From Paraburkholderia ferrariae NBRC 106233 (lineage in GTDB: Bacteria; Pseudomonadota; Gammaproteobacteria; Burkholderiales; Burkholderiaceae), in the NCBI RefSeq assembly GCF_000685035.1, contig NZ_BAYB01000015.1, forward strand, positions 124,001 to 188,000: DNA of 64,000 bases, written 5' to 3'. A model generated the notes under the pieces. That model was given only the letters and a program-made list of their open reading frames with translations. It did not search any database and was not told where the DNA came from. This document shows, in pieces, positions 52,509 to 62,094 of this stretch; within the stretch, counting starts at the first letter, position 1, and each line of letters starts with the position of its first letter. The translations under genes and the position numbers were made by a program.

Positions 52509-52706
52509 GGCGGCTCCTGAAGTGCTCTGGGCGATTCCTTGGGGGCGGCACCTGCGTGCCATGTCCTGACTCTACCCGCGTGCGGCATTCGACGTTTCAC
52601 GATGGACTGAAATGTCGGATGCCGACGGATGCCTGCCCGCTCCCTTTTCTGCGGGCTCAGAGTGCGCTGCGCTAGAATCGGAACCTCTTTCCCCCGGCAT
52701 GCAGAG

Positions 52707-52853
52707 ATGAAACGCCTTCTGGCCCTCGCGGCCGTCTGCTCCCTCGCGCTCTTATGCGCGGCCTGCGCCCAGAGCGGCCACGTGCCGTCCAGCGACGCGA
52801 ACGGCATCGAGATGTACGGCACTATCGACGAAGGCATTGCCATTCGCCATTGA
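52707..52853 (+). CDS. Small lipoprotein
   Basis: A 48-residue protein beginning M-K-R-L-L-A-L-A-A-V-C with lipobox L-C-A-A-C (cysteine near residue 20), leaving a mature peptide of about 28 residues. It has no recognised domain. The upstream spacer has a weak GCAGAGA ribosome site. It lies alone between two regulator genes. Confidence 0.65.
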   Translation: MKRLLALAAVCSLALLCAACAQSGHVPSSDANGIEMYGTIDEGIAIRH

Positions 52854-52982
52854 GCACGGCTTGTCCCTGGCCTGCGCCCGGTTTGCGCCTGAACCTGGCA
52901 GAAATTGATGTCGTATTGACGTGACTGCCACTCGGCGCGGTGCGATGATGGCGGCATCGTGTCCTTGCCCGCCCGCTGCGTC

Positions 52983-54023
52983 ATGTCTGCCCAGCCCGCC
53001 CCGCGCCATATCGTTTTCGCCGTTGCCCCGGACCTCGTCCTGCTCGACGCCTGCGGGCCGATCGAGGCTTTCTGGCGCGCCGAGCTTGCCGCCCGCGCCG
53101 CCGCACAGGTACAGCAAGCCGCCCAGGCAACGAGCACGACTGCCGGCGAGCCCTGCGCCTACCGCATCACGGTGGCGTCGCTGGAAGGCGGCGTGCTGCC
53201 CACTTTCGTCGGCCTGCCCATCGTCACCGAGCGGCTCGATACGCTCGCTGCCGACGCCATCGATACCCTGATCGTCCCCGGCACCCCGATCGACGACACC
53301 ACGCCCCTGCAAGCCGGACTCGTGGACTGGATCGCGGCGAACGCGCCGCGCGCGCGCCGCGTCGCCTCGGTGTGCACGGGCGCGTTCTATCTCGCCGCCG
53401 CCGGGCTGCTGGACGGGCGCCGCGCCACGACGCACTGGCGTAACGCGGCGGCGCTCGGGCGGCGCTTTCCGAAGGTCGATATCGATCCCGATCCGATCTT
53501 CATTCGCGATGAACGCGCGGGCCGCGTGGTCTGGACGTCGGCGGGCGTGACGGCGGGCATCGACCTCTCGCTCGCGCTGATCGAGGAGGATTGCGGCCAC
53601 GACGTGGCCATGCATGCGGCGCGGCGGCTCGTGGTGTTCATGAAGCGGCCCGGCGGCCAGGCGCAGTTCAGCGAGGCGCTGGCGGCGCAGACTTCGGCGG
53701 GGGGCACCTTCGACGCCCTGCACGGCTGGATGGCCGCGAACCTGCACACGGAGCTGAGCGTGGAGCGGCTCGCCGAGGCGGCCAACATGAGCCCGCGCAC
53801 CTTCGCACGCCGCTACGCCGACGAGGTGGGGCGCACGCCGGCGCGCACGGTGTCGGCCATGCGCGTGGAAGCGGCGGCGCATGCGCTCGTGCAGTCGCGC
53901 CAGCCGCTCAAGCGGATTGCGGCCGACTGCGGTTTCGGCAGCGAGCAGAATCTGCGGCGCGCCTTCGAGCGCCGCTATGGGGTGCTGCCGCTGGAGTACC
54001 GCACGCGCTTCGCGGCGGCTTAG
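52983..54023 (+). CDS. GlxA-type transcriptional regulator (DJ-1/PfpI plus AraC helix-turn-helix)
   Basis: A 346-residue protein: DJ-1/PfpI-like domain at about 8-185, with the nucleophile-elbow-like V-C-T-G-A-F-Y-L-A-A-A-G-L-L-D-G, and two AraC helix-turn-helix motifs in the last 100 residues (L-S-V-E-R-L-A-E-A-A-N-M-S-P-R-T-F-A-R; I-A-A-D-C-G-F-G-S-E-Q-N-L-R-R-A-F). Such proteins control catabolic genes in response to unknown ligands. The ATG at 52983 is used; a GTG at 52959 is possible. Confidence 0.88.
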   Translation: MSAQPAPRHIVFAVAPDLVLLDACGPIEAFWRAELAARAAAQVQQAAQATSTTAGEPCAYRITVASLEGGVLPTFVGLPIVTERLDTLAADAIDTLIVPGTPIDDTTPLQAGLVDWIAANAPRARRVASVCTGAFYLAAAGLLDGRRATTHWRNAAALGRRFPKVDIDPDPIFIRDERAGRVVWTSAGVTAGIDLSLALIEEDCGHDVAMHAARRLVVFMKRPGGQAQFSEALAAQTSAGGTFDALHGWMAANLHTELSVERLAEAANMSPRTFARRYADEVGRTPARTVSAMRVEAAAHALVQSRQPLKRIAADCGFGSEQNLRRAFERRYGVLPLEYRTRFAAA

Positions 54024-54173
54024 TCGGCGGGGGGCTGGCGCGGCCGCGGCCCATCGCCGCCGGGACGAGCGCCTGCCCGGCCCCCCGCTGCGCCTGCCTT
54101 ATTGCGACCGTATAATCGACGCCTTCCCACAAATATGCCGCGCAAGCGGCAGCGCCCACGAGCGGAGCCCATC

Positions 54174-54677
54174 ATGAGTACGCCTTCCCAGCCGCTGGAC
54201 CGTTCGGAGACGACGTTTCGCTTCCTCGCCGAGCCGACCTCGGTGAATTTCGGCGGCAAAGTGCACGGCGGTGCGCTGATGAAATGGATCGACGAAACGG
54301 CCTACGCGTGCGCGGCCGTCTGGTCGGGCCGCTACTGCGTGACGGTGAGCGTGGGCAACATCCGCTTTCGCCGGCCGATTCTCGTGGGCAACATGGTCGA
54401 GCTGCGCGCGCGCGTGGTGGCCACGGGCCGCACCTCCATGCACATCCACATCACGGTGCATGCGGGCGACCCGAAGAGCGGCCAGCTGCGTCTCACGACC
54501 GATTGCCTGATCGTGTTCGTGGCCGTGGACGAGAACGGCAATCCGATTCCGGTGCCGCCGTTCGAGCCGCAGACGGAGGAGCAAAAGCGTCTGGCCAAAT
54601 ACGCGCTCGACGTGAGGGACGCGCTCGATGCGATCATTGAACTGAAGCCCGAAGAGGTGGCGAAGGGCGTGGTGTGA
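54174..54677 (+). CDS. Acyl-CoA thioesterase, hot-dog fold
   Basis: A 167-residue protein with one hot-dog domain: N-F-G-G-K-V-H-G-G-A-L-M-K-W-I-D-E-T-A (about residues 26-44) is the YciA/BFIT-like signature, with the active-site Asp and the HGG loop. Cleaves acyl-CoA to free acid and CoA; chain preference is unknown. The ATG at 54174 follows a short spacer with GCGGAGCC. A TATAAT box stands at 54111-54116. Confidence 0.87.
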   Translation: MSTPSQPLDRSETTFRFLAEPTSVNFGGKVHGGALMKWIDETAYACAAVWSGRYCVTVSVGNIRFRRPILVGNMVELRARVVATGRTSMHIHITVHAGDPKSGQLRLTTDCLIVFVAVDENGNPIPVPPFEPQTEEQKRLAKYALDVRDALDAIIELKPEEVAKGVV

Positions 54678-54715
54678 GCGAGGTTCGGCGCGCCTTCATG
54701 TGCGCGCCCCGAACA

Positions 54716-54757
54716 CAAAACGGGCGGTGGGATTTAGTCCCCCCGCCCGTTCTCTTT
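54716..54757. terminator. Two-way terminator between thioesterase gene and fumC
   Basis: AACGGGCGG pairs with CCGCCCGTT around a longer loop; A- and T-rich flanks on both sides let it work for both convergent genes. Confidence 0.75.
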
Positions 54758-54774
54758 GTGCAGCGCCGCTGCCG

Positions 54775-56175
54775 TTAGGGCTTGAGGTTGCCGACCATCC
54801 CGGCGGGCTTCACCCACTCGTCGAACTGGGCCTCGGTCACGTGGCCGAGCGCGAGCGCGGCGGCCTTCAGCGTGGTGCCTTCCTTGTGTGCCTTCTTGGC
54901 GATCTGCGCGGCCTTGTCGTAGCCGATGTGCGGATTGAGCGCCGTCACGAGCATGAGCGACTCGTTGAGCAGCGTGTCGATACGCGTGCGGTTCGGCTCG
55001 ATACCCACCGCGCAGTGATCGTTGAACGAGAGCGCACCGTCGGCGAGCAGGCGGACCGACTGCAGCACGTTATGCGCGATCATCGGGCGGAATACGTTCA
55101 GTTCGAAGTTGCCGCTCGCGCCGCCGAAGTTCACCGCCACGTCGTTGCCGAACACCTGGCAGCAGAGCATCGTGACTGCTTCGGACTGCGTAGGATTCAC
55201 CTTCCCGGGCATGATCGAGCTGCCCGGTTCGTTCTCGGGAATCGAAAGTTCGCCGAGGCCGCAGCGCGGGCCGCTGGCGAGCCAGCGGATGTCGTTGGCG
55301 ATTTTCATGAGGCTCGCCGCCACGGTCTTGAGCGCCCCATGCGCGAATACGAGCGCGTCGGCGGCGGCCATCACCTCGAACTTGTTGGATGCGGTGACGA
55401 AGGGCACGCCGGTGAGCCTGGCGATGGTTTCGGCCACCTTCTGCGCGAACTGCGGATGCGCGTTCAGGCCCGTGCCCACGGCCGTGCCGCCCTGCGCGAG
55501 TTCGTAGAGATGCGGCAGCGACGATTCGACGTGCTTGATGCCCTGATCCAGTTGCGCCACGTAGCCCGAGAACTCCTGGCCGAGCGTGAGGGGCGTGGCG
55601 TCCTGCAGGTGCGTGCGGCCGATCTTGACGATGCCGGCGAATGCCCTGGCCTTGGCGTCGAGCGTGTCGCGCAGCGTCTTCAGCGCGGGCAGCAGATGCT
55701 TGACGATGGCGTAGGCGGCGGCGACGTGCATGGCCGTGGGGAACACGTCGTTGGACGACTGGCCGCGGTTCACGTCGTCGTTCGGATGCACGAGGCGCGA
55801 CTCGCCGCGCTCGCCGCCCAGAATCTCGCTCGCGCGATTGGCGATCACCTCGTTGAGGTTCATGTTGGTCTGCGTGCCGGAGCCCGTTTGCCACACGGCG
55901 AGCGGGAATTCGCCGGGATGCTTGCCTTCGATGATCTCGTCGGCGGCGGCGATGATCGCGCGGGCCTTCTTTTCGTCGAGCACGCCGAGGCCCTGGTTCA
56001 CCTCGGCCGCCGCGCGCTTGATCGTGGCGAGCGCGGTGATGAGTTCGGGCGACTGCTTCTCGGTCGAGATGCGGAAATTCTGCAGGGAACGCTGCGTTTG
56101 CGCGCCCCAGAGGCGCGCGGCAGGAACGGCGATTTCGCCGAACGTGTCGCGTTCGAGTCGTACGTCTTCGGTCAT
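54775..56175 (-). CDS. fumC: Fumarate hydratase, class II
   Basis: The 466-residue iron-free enzyme interconverts fumarate and malate. The mobile signature loop G-S-S-I-M-P-G-K-V-N-P (about residues 321-331) and the T-G-S-G-T-Q-T-N-M-N-L-N-E-V and H-P-N-D-D-V-N motifs are all present. Start at 56175 (M-T-E-D-V-R-L-E-R-D) is standard. Being free of an Fe-S cluster it works under oxidative stress. Confidence 0.96.
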   Translation of the reverse strand: MTEDVRLERDTFGEIAVPAARLWGAQTQRSLQNFRISTEKQSPELITALATIKRAAAEVNQGLGVLDEKKARAIIAAADEIIEGKHPGEFPLAVWQTGSGTQTNMNLNEVIANRASEILGGERGESRLVHPNDDVNRGQSSNDVFPTAMHVAAAYAIVKHLLPALKTLRDTLDAKARAFAGIVKIGRTHLQDATPLTLGQEFSGYVAQLDQGIKHVESSLPHLYELAQGGTAVGTGLNAHPQFAQKVAETIARLTGVPFVTASNKFEVMAAADALVFAHGALKTVAASLMKIANDIRWLASGPRCGLGELSIPENEPGSSIMPGKVNPTQSEAVTMLCCQVFGNDVAVNFGGASGNFELNVFRPMIAHNVLQSVRLLADGALSFNDHCAVGIEPNRTRIDTLLNESLMLVTALNPHIGYDKAAQIAKKAHKEGTTLKAAALALGHVTEAQFDEWVKPAGMVGNLKP

Positions 56176-56370
56176 GGTGCACTCCGGTGGAGGGGGCGGC
56201 GCCGGCCGGGCGGGAGCGCCGTCTTCGGGGCCGCTTCGGGTTCGATTGTGGCCGAAAACGGGCGCCGGCATCGCCGAAGCGGGCAGGGCGGATGCCATCG
56301 CCGCAGGCGTCGTCCCGCGGCTCGCCGGCCGGCTGGCGGTGGGGGGCCGGCAGGCTGGCGGTGGGCGCCG

Positions 56371-58035
56371 CTAAAGCTGGTCGTTGACCGGCAGCAGCAA
56401 GAATAGCCCGGTCAGGAGATTTCGGTAGAAACCCGCGTTCGGGTCGACGTTGTAGGTGCGGGTCCTGCCGTTCTCGTCGACGTCGGTCCAGACGAGCGGC
56501 GAAGTGGCGGCCGTGCCGGCGAGCGCGGCGCGCTGGGCCGGTGTGGCGAGCGTCACGCGGTAGCTCACCTTGGGCGAGGTCGCGAGCGCGAAATAGCCGG
56601 CCACCTCGTGCGCGAGCGCGGGGCTGTCGATGGTGAGCGCGAGTTCGGTGTTGAGGTTGGCCGAACGCGGGTCGAGGTTGAGCGAGCCGATCACGAGCGT
56701 GGCGTCGTCGATCACGTAGGCCTTGGCGTGCAGGCTCGCGCGCGAGCGCGAGCCGACGAGCCCCAGCGGCTGGCGTTCGTTGCGCCCGGGCTGACGCGGC
56801 TTGAACTCGTAGAGCTCGGCGCCCGCGCGCAGGAGCGGCACGCGGTACGGGCTGTAGCCGGCCTGCACGGCAACGGCGTCGGTGGCGGCGAGCGAGTTGG
56901 TCAGGAACGCCACGCGCACGCCCTGCGCGGTGAGCTTGCGGACTTCCGCCACGCCCGCGTCGTGCGGCACGAAATACGGCGTGAAGGCCAGCACGCTGCT
57001 GCGCGCGGCATGGATCCGGTCGAGCAGCGAGCGCATGGCGGCGCCCATCCCGGCGTTTTGCGTGGCTTGCGCGTCGGCGATCTTCTCGGGCGAATCGGCC
57101 ACGAACGCGCAATTCGCCCACACGAGGCCCAACTGGCGCTGGGTGATCTGCGCGTCGAGCGGGGTGGCGTTCAGTGGCCGGGCGTTGTAGGGATCGGCGT
57201 TCTCGTGCCAGTGCTTGCGCAACTCGTCGCGTGCGGTGTCGAGGTCGTGCGGGTCGAAGTGCTGGCGGTTCAGCACGCTCAGCGGGTAGGCGACGCTGCT
57301 GTTCCAGTAGGCGTCGAAGCTCGCCGAAATCTGCGCGGTCACCGGGCCGGCGGCCAGCACGTCGAGATCGCTGAACTGCAGCGTCGGGCTGGCGCTGAAG
57401 TACTCGTCGCCGAGGTTGCGCCCGCCCACGATGGCCAGCTGGTTATCGACGATCATCGCCTTGTTGTGCATGCGGCGCGTGAACTGGTCGATGTTCGTGA
57501 AGAGGTTCGTCGTGCGCTCGAGCATGCCCGCGTTGGCGCTGCCGTACGGATTGAACACGCGGATCTGGATTTGCGGATGCGTGTTGAGCGCCGCCATCAG
57601 GCGGCCGATGTCGCGGAAGTTCAGGTCGTCCACGAGCATGCGCACGCGCACGCCGCGATCGGCCGCGTAGAGGGCCGCGCCCAGGAGCAGCTTGCCGGTC
57701 GTGTCCTCGTTCGCGATGTAGTACTGCATGTCGAGCGTCTTCGTCGCCGCGCGGGCGAGCGCGATGCGCATCTGCAGCGCGTCGGTGCCCGTGGCGAGCA
57801 GGCGGAAGCCGGACTGGCCCGGGTGCGCGGCCTCGGGGGCGGCAAGCGCGGCGGCGAGCGGCGTGGCCTCGGTGGGCGGCAGCGCGTGCGTGACGTCGCG
57901 CGGGTAGGCCGTGGCGGGCGGGCGCGTGGCGCATGCCGCGAGAAGTGCGAGGAGCGCGAGCAGCGCCGTGGAGATGAGCACGCGTGCCGCGTAGCGGCAC
58001 GACGAGAATGCGGTCGAGGCGGGTGGCGCGGTCAA
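56371..58035 (-). CDS. Phospholipase-D-family lipoprotein (cardiolipin-synthase-like)
   Basis: A protein of about 554 residues with two HKD motifs: H-N-K-A-M-I-V-D-N near residue 180 and H-A-K-A-Y-V-I-D-D near residue 415, each followed by G-G-R-N or G-S-L-N. The N-terminus is hydrophobic with lipobox L-L-A-A-C. No ATG fits; a TTG at 58035 with a GGGAGA site six bases upstream is the best start. This ClsC-like group makes cardiolipin or cleaves phospholipids in the periplasm; which is not clear. Confidence 0.85.
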   Translation of the reverse strand: MTAPPASTAFSSCRYAARVLISTALLALLALLAACATRPPATAYPRDVTHALPPTEATPLAAALAAPEAAHPGQSGFRLLATGTDALQMRIALARAATKTLDMQYYIANEDTTGKLLLGAALYAADRGVRVRMLVDDLNFRDIGRLMAALNTHPQIQIRVFNPYGSANAGMLERTTNLFTNIDQFTRRMHNKAMIVDNQLAIVGGRNLGDEYFSASPTLQFSDLDVLAAGPVTAQISASFDAYWNSSVAYPLSVLNRQHFDPHDLDTARDELRKHWHENADPYNARPLNATPLDAQITQRQLGLVWANCAFVADSPEKIADAQATQNAGMGAAMRSLLDRIHAARSSVLAFTPYFVPHDAGVAEVRKLTAQGVRVAFLTNSLAATDAVAVQAGYSPYRVPLLRAGAELYEFKPRQPGRNERQPLGLVGSRSRASLHAKAYVIDDATLVIGSLNLDPRSANLNTELALTIDSPALAHEVAGYFALATSPKVSYRVTLATPAQRAALAGTAATSPLVWTDVDENGRTRTYNVDPNAGFYRNLLTGLFLLLPVNDQL

Positions 58036-58129
58036 GCAGGGTCTCCCGTGCGGTTCCGGCGCGTGCTGCGCGCGGCCAGGCGATGTCGTGCGGTCTTCGG
58101 GGATGGCGCGAAGCCTTGCGGCCGGCTTC

Positions 58130-58200
58130 CGGCATGTGTCCGGCTTATACCCGGCTTGCACCCTATGTGTACCCGATATGTGCCCGATATGTGCCCGATT
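58130..58200. repeat. Degenerate 11-bp tandem repeat upstream of the phospholipase-D gene
   Basis: The unit TATGTGCCCGA is repeated exactly twice and in weaker form about three more times before 58200. The rest of the 227-base gap holds nothing further that I can recognise. Confidence 0.6.
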
Positions 58201-58262
58201 TTACGAGAGCGGCGCGCCCCGTGCTTTCACCCCGTACAGGGCAGGGGCGCGCCGGCTGGCTC

Positions 58263-59231
58263 TCAGCGTCGTGCGGCCGGCGTGCCCGCCTGCGGCGCCT
58301 CTTCCGCGTCGCGCGTGCTGCCGCGCGCCGGCCTGCCGGCCCAGTAGCCCGCAAGCAGCGATCCCGAAAGGTTGTGCCAGACCGAGAACAGGGCGCCGGG
58401 CAACGCGGCGAGCGGCGAGAAGTAGAGCTTGCCGAGCGTGGCGGCCAGGCCCGAGTTCTGCATGCCGACCTCGATGGCGAGCGTGCGGCACACGGACTCG
58501 TCGAAGCCGAGCAGGCGGCCGCCCCAGTAGCCGCCGAGCAGGCCGATGCCGTTGTGCAGTACCACGCCGAGCGCGACCACGGGCCCGACCGTCGCGATGC
58601 TCGCGTGCGTGCCGCCCACCACCGCGGCGATGATCGCGAGGATGGCGACCATCGAGACGAGCGGCAGCACCGGCTCCACGCGGCGCACGAGCTGTCCGGC
58701 GAAGCGGTTGACGACGAGGCCGATCACGATGGGCAGGCCCACGATCTGCAGGATGCTCAGGAGCATGCCGCGCACATCGACCACGATCGAGGCATCGACA
58801 TAGAGGCGCGTGAGGAGCGGCGTCGCGAACACGCCGACGAGCGTGGAAAGCGCGCTGATCGTCACCGAAAGCGCGACGTCGCCGCGCGCGAGATAGATCA
58901 TCACGTTCGATGCGGTGCCGCTCGCCACGCTGCCGACGAGCACCATGCCCGCGGTGAGGTCGGGCGGCATGTGCAGCGCCTTCGCGATGGCCCAGGCCGC
59001 GAGCGGCATCACGAGATAGTGCAGGAAGATGCCGGCCAGCACGGGCGCGGGGCGCGTGAAGACGCGCTGGAAGTCGGCGAAGGACAGCGTGACGCCCATC
59101 GCGAGCATGATGATCATGAGCAGCGTGGTGACGTGCGGCGCGATCGGCGCGACCGAGCCCGGCGCGAAGTAGGCGAGGAGCGAGACGAGCACGGCCCAGA
59201 GCGGAAACAGGCGGGTAATCGGGGCAAGCAT
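58263..59231 (-). CDS. BASS-family sodium-dependent transporter
   Basis: The 322-residue membrane protein has nine or so hydrophobic helices and the SBF/BASS signature G-S-V-A-S-G-T-A-S-N-V-M (about residues 100-111) with the later E-V-G-M-Q-N-S-G-L-A (about 254-263), both sodium-site segments of ASBT-like folds. Relatives such as PanS move pantoate; the substrate here cannot be told. The tail is Arg/Ala-rich. Confidence 0.9.
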   Translation of the reverse strand: MLAPITRLFPLWAVLVSLLAYFAPGSVAPIAPHVTTLLMIIMLAMGVTLSFADFQRVFTRPAPVLAGIFLHYLVMPLAAWAIAKALHMPPDLTAGMVLVGSVASGTASNVMIYLARGDVALSVTISALSTLVGVFATPLLTRLYVDASIVVDVRGMLLSILQIVGLPIVIGLVVNRFAGQLVRRVEPVLPLVSMVAILAIIAAVVGGTHASIATVGPVVALGVVLHNGIGLLGGYWGGRLLGFDESVCRTLAIEVGMQNSGLAATLGKLYFSPLAALPGALFSVWHNLSGSLLAGYWAGRPARGSTRDAEEAPQAGTPAARR

Positions 59232-59517
59232 GGAAGGGTGGTCCGGTTTTATGGTCGTGAGTGCTGCGCGAGCGGCGCAGCGGCGGCGCTCGCCCGGGCA
59301 GGCCTGCGGTGTTGCCTGAGCAGCGCGGGGCCCCTTGAAGGCGCGCGCGAACGGCTGGACGGTGCAGGCGCCGCTGCGGTGGCGGCTGTGCGCCTGCGGT
59401 TCGGAAGTCTCCTCGTGTCCGCTGCGCGCGCGTGCCTCTTGGGCGGCGAGCGCAGCCGGGCTATTTTAACCGCACGCTTAATCGTTCACGCCCAGCCCCG
59501 GGTTTGTCCCGGGATGG

Positions 59518-59572
59518 CCCGGTGTTCGCCCCGTGTTCGCCCCGTATTCGTTCCGTGTTAGTCCGGTGAGGC
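59518..59572. repeat. Five phased 11-bp repeats
   Basis: Units CCCGGTGTTCG, CCCCGTGTTCG, CCCCGTATTCG, TTCCGTGTTAG and TCCGGTGAGGC follow without gaps. They lie in the 347-base region between the BASS gene start and the MATE gene end (59232-59578), which otherwise contains only a short AT-rich patch near 59462-59482 and no gene. The repeat abuts the MATE stop codon. Confidence 0.75.
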
Positions 59573-59578
59573 TTGTTT

Positions 59579-60985
59579 TCAGGCCGGCGTGGTTTGCGAA
59601 GCCGCCATGGCAATGCGGCGCCGGCTCATGCGGTGAAAGCGCAGCGTCATCAGCAGCGCGACCGTGGAGAGGCCTGCGGCGAGCCCCCACCAGAGCCCGC
59701 GGGCGCCCAGCCCGAAATGGAAGGCGAGCGCGTAGCCGATGGGAAAGCCGATGCCCCAGTAGCCGAGCGTCGCCGCCATCATCGGGATGCGCGTGTCCTT
59801 GAGGCCGCGCAGGCAGCCCGAGCCGACCGTCTGCACGCCGTCGGCGATCTGGAACAGCGCCGCGACGCCGAGCAGCGAAGCCGCGAGCGAGACGGTGGCC
59901 GCGTTGGCGGGGTCGTCGAGATGCAGGTAGAGCCCGACGATCCAGTGCGGCGCGAACACCATCACGAGCGCCGAGAGCGACATGAAGCCTCCGCCGAGCG
60001 CGAGGGCGACGAAGCCCGCATGGCGCGCCGCGCCGGGTTGGCCGGCGCCGGTCCAGTAGCCCACGCGCACGTTGGCCGCCTGGCCGATCGCGAGCGGCAC
60101 CATGAACGACACCGAGGCGACGTTCAGCGCGATCTGGTGCGCCGCCAGCGGCGTTTCGCCGAGCAGGCCCATGAGGAGCCCGGTGGCGAGGAACAGCATG
60201 GCCTCGACGGCGTAGGTGATCGCCACGGGCCAGCCGATCGAGACGAGCTCGCCCATCATGGGCGCCGTGGGCCGGCGCGCGGCGACGAAATGCTGGTGCG
60301 AGGGCCGCAGGTGCAGGAGCGCCATCAGCATGATGGCGGTGAGCCAGATCGTGACGAGCGTGGCCGTGGGCGAGCCGAGGAAGCCGAGGCGCGGCAGCCC
60401 CCACACGCCGTGGATCAGCCCGTAGTTGAGGAAGCCGTTCACGAACACGCCGGCGAGCGAGACCCACAGCAGGCGTTTGGCCGCGCCGATGGCGGGCAGG
60501 AAGGAGCGCAGCAGCCCCACGCCGATCAGACTCGCGGGCGAGGCCCAGCGCAGCACGGCCGCGTATTCGCCCACGCGCTGCGCGAGCGGCGCGGGTTCGC
60601 CGAGCGCGAGCAGGATCGGACCCGCGAACGAGAGCAGCGCGAACGCGGGCAGCGAGAGCACGAGCGCGAGCGCGAGGCCGGTCCAGTAGATGTGCGGCAC
60701 GTCGTCTTCGTTCTGCGCGCCGCGCGCGTGCGCGACGCTCACGCTCACCGAACTCAGCACGCCCTGCAGCACCGTCACCACGACGAAGAACAGGTTCGCG
60801 CCGAGGCCGCCCGCCGCGAGCGCGTCGGCGCCGAGCGAGCCGAGCAGCACCGTGTCGGTCACGCTCATGGCCATCTGCGAAAGCTGGGCGATGGCGAGCG
60901 GCGCGGCAAGGCGCGCGGTGTCGGCGGCGTGGCGGGAGAGCGTGGGCGGCGCGATGGCGCGCGTGGCGAGGGTCGGTCGGGTCAT
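59579..60985 (-). CDS. MATE-family multidrug / metabolite exporter
   Basis: The 468-residue membrane protein has twelve hydrophobic segments in two related halves, with T-D-T-V-L-L-G near residue 43 and F-Q-I-A-D-G-V-Q-T near residue 383, the NorM-type MatE motif. Substrate unknown; drugs or cationic metabolites in exchange for Na+ or H+. The ATG at 60985 is used; a TTG three codons upstream is possible. Its leader contains a perfect hairpin. Confidence 0.92.
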   Translation of the reverse strand: MTRPTLATRAIAPPTLSRHAADTARLAAPLAIAQLSQMAMSVTDTVLLGSLGADALAAGGLGANLFFVVVTVLQGVLSSVSVSVAHARGAQNEDDVPHIYWTGLALALVLSLPAFALLSFAGPILLALGEPAPLAQRVGEYAAVLRWASPASLIGVGLLRSFLPAIGAAKRLLWVSLAGVFVNGFLNYGLIHGVWGLPRLGFLGSPTATLVTIWLTAIMLMALLHLRPSHQHFVAARRPTAPMMGELVSIGWPVAITYAVEAMLFLATGLLMGLLGETPLAAHQIALNVASVSFMVPLAIGQAANVRVGYWTGAGQPGAARHAGFVALALGGGFMSLSALVMVFAPHWIVGLYLHLDDPANAATVSLAASLLGVAALFQIADGVQTVGSGCLRGLKDTRIPMMAATLGYWGIGFPIGYALAFHFGLGARGLWWGLAAGLSTVALLMTLRFHRMSRRRIAMAASQTTPA

Positions 60986-60994
60986 GAAAGACAA

Positions 60995-61099
60995 GCGGCG
61001 CGAAATATCGCGCCGCGCGGAACTGGGCGTTTTTATGGGCTTTCTGCGAAAGCAGACAGCTTATTGCGGGATAGCCCTATTGTCGATCAATAAGCCCAT
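60995..61099 (-). promoter_or_regulatory. Leader of the MATE gene with hairpin and nested inverted repeats
   Basis: GCGGCGCGA (60995-61003) pairs with TCGCGCCGC (61008-61016), ending nine bases before the ATG, where a ribosome site would be expected; none is seen. Further up, TCTGC/GCAGA, ATGGGCTT (61035-61042) with AAGCCCAT (61092-61099) and GCTTATTG (61059-61066) with CAATAAGC (61088-61095) overlap one another. A control role is likely but unknown. Confidence 0.5.
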
Positions 61100-61142
61100 T
61101 TCTGGTGCAGTTTCTTTCAGTCCGCTTTTTCGCCCCGCATTT

Positions 61143-61364
61143 TCATTCCGGTTCGCGTATCGCAATGCGCGTGTCGCCGAGCAGCACGACCTGGCCCGCG
61201 CGGATCTTGCAGGTCTTGCGCAATTCCACTTCGCCATCCACCTTCACGGCGCCGGAGGCGACGATCTGCTTGGCCGATCCGCCGCTATCCGCGAGCCCTG
61301 TGATCTTCAGGAGGTTGTGCAATTCGACGAAGTCGCCGGTCAGCGTGAAATCGAGGTTGGGCAT
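61143..61364 (-). CDS. S4-domain RNA-binding protein
   Basis: A 73-residue protein made of one S4 domain (V-E-L-H-N-L-L-K-I-T-G-L-A-D-S-G-G-S-A-K, then V-D-G-E-V-E-L-R-K-T). E. coli YbcJ is the closest relative I recognise; it binds RNA, role unknown. The ATG at 61364 was preferred over a start nine codons upstream since the S4 fold begins there. It points toward the MATE gene with 157 bases between. Confidence 0.83.
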   Translation of the reverse strand: MPNLDFTLTGDFVELHNLLKITGLADSGGSAKQIVASGAVKVDGEVELRKTCKIRAGQVVLLGDTRIAIREPE

Positions 61365-61672
61365 GGCGTGTGCAATCCGGGGGCGGGACAAAGTGCCGCG
61401 AAGGGAGGAATCGAAGGGTTCGCATCATACGGCATGCGGCGCCCGGGGCGGGCCGGAGGCCCCGTAGTCGAACCGTCAGAAAGTGAAACGTTCGGTAACG
61501 GCGGCCCTCTTCGGTGAACTTCATCCAAAAACGGCGTGTCCCTAAAAAGAGCCTGTCACGCGGGATTGTTCTGCCTGCGGTTCTTCACGGCGGGCTCCAT
61601 CGAGCGGGGCGCGCCCGGCAGCCAGCTATACGGGCCGCAGCACCCGGAACATAACTTCAGAGAGGATACGCC

Positions 61673-62062
61673 ATGACCCAGATTCGCAAACTGCTGACCG
61701 GAGCCGCCCTGACGGTCTTCGCTGCCGCTTTCGCCCACGGCGCGCTCGCGCAGGGCGCTGATCCAGGTGCCCAGATGCCGTCGCAGGCTCCCGCCGCCGC
61801 GGGGGTGGCGCAGCCGGCGCCGGCTCCGCAGAACCTGACCGCGCCGGGCCCCACCGATCCGCTTGTCCAGAAGCGCAACGCCGATGCGCAGGCGAACACC
61901 GAGTACCGTCAGGCGAAGAAGGAGGCGAAGTCGCAATACAAGGCGCAGGTGAAGGACGCGAAGATCAACCGCAAGGCCGACCGCCAGGCGGCCGACTACG
62001 AAATGAAGAGCCAGATGCAGGGGCAGTCCGCACAGCAGCCGGGCGGCAGCACGGAGCACTGA
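61673..62062 (+). CDS. Small secreted protein, Lys/Gln/Ala-rich
   Basis: A 129-residue protein with signal peptide (A-A-A-F-A-H-G-A-L-A-Q, cleavage near 27), a Pro/Ala-rich stretch to about 65 and a charged helical end (Y-R-Q-A-K-K-E-A-K-S-Q-Y-K-A-Q-V-K-D-A-K). No family is recognised with certainty; small exported helical proteins like this are common in Burkholderia. An AGAGGA site lies upstream. Confidence 0.65.
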   Translation: MTQIRKLLTGAALTVFAAAFAHGALAQGADPGAQMPSQAPAAAGVAQPAPAPQNLTAPGPTDPLVQKRNADAQANTEYRQAKKEAKSQYKAQVKDAKINRKADRQAADYEMKSQMQGQSAQQPGGSTEH

Positions 62063-62094
62063 CGCGGCATTCGGGCGGCACGGAGTCGGCACGC

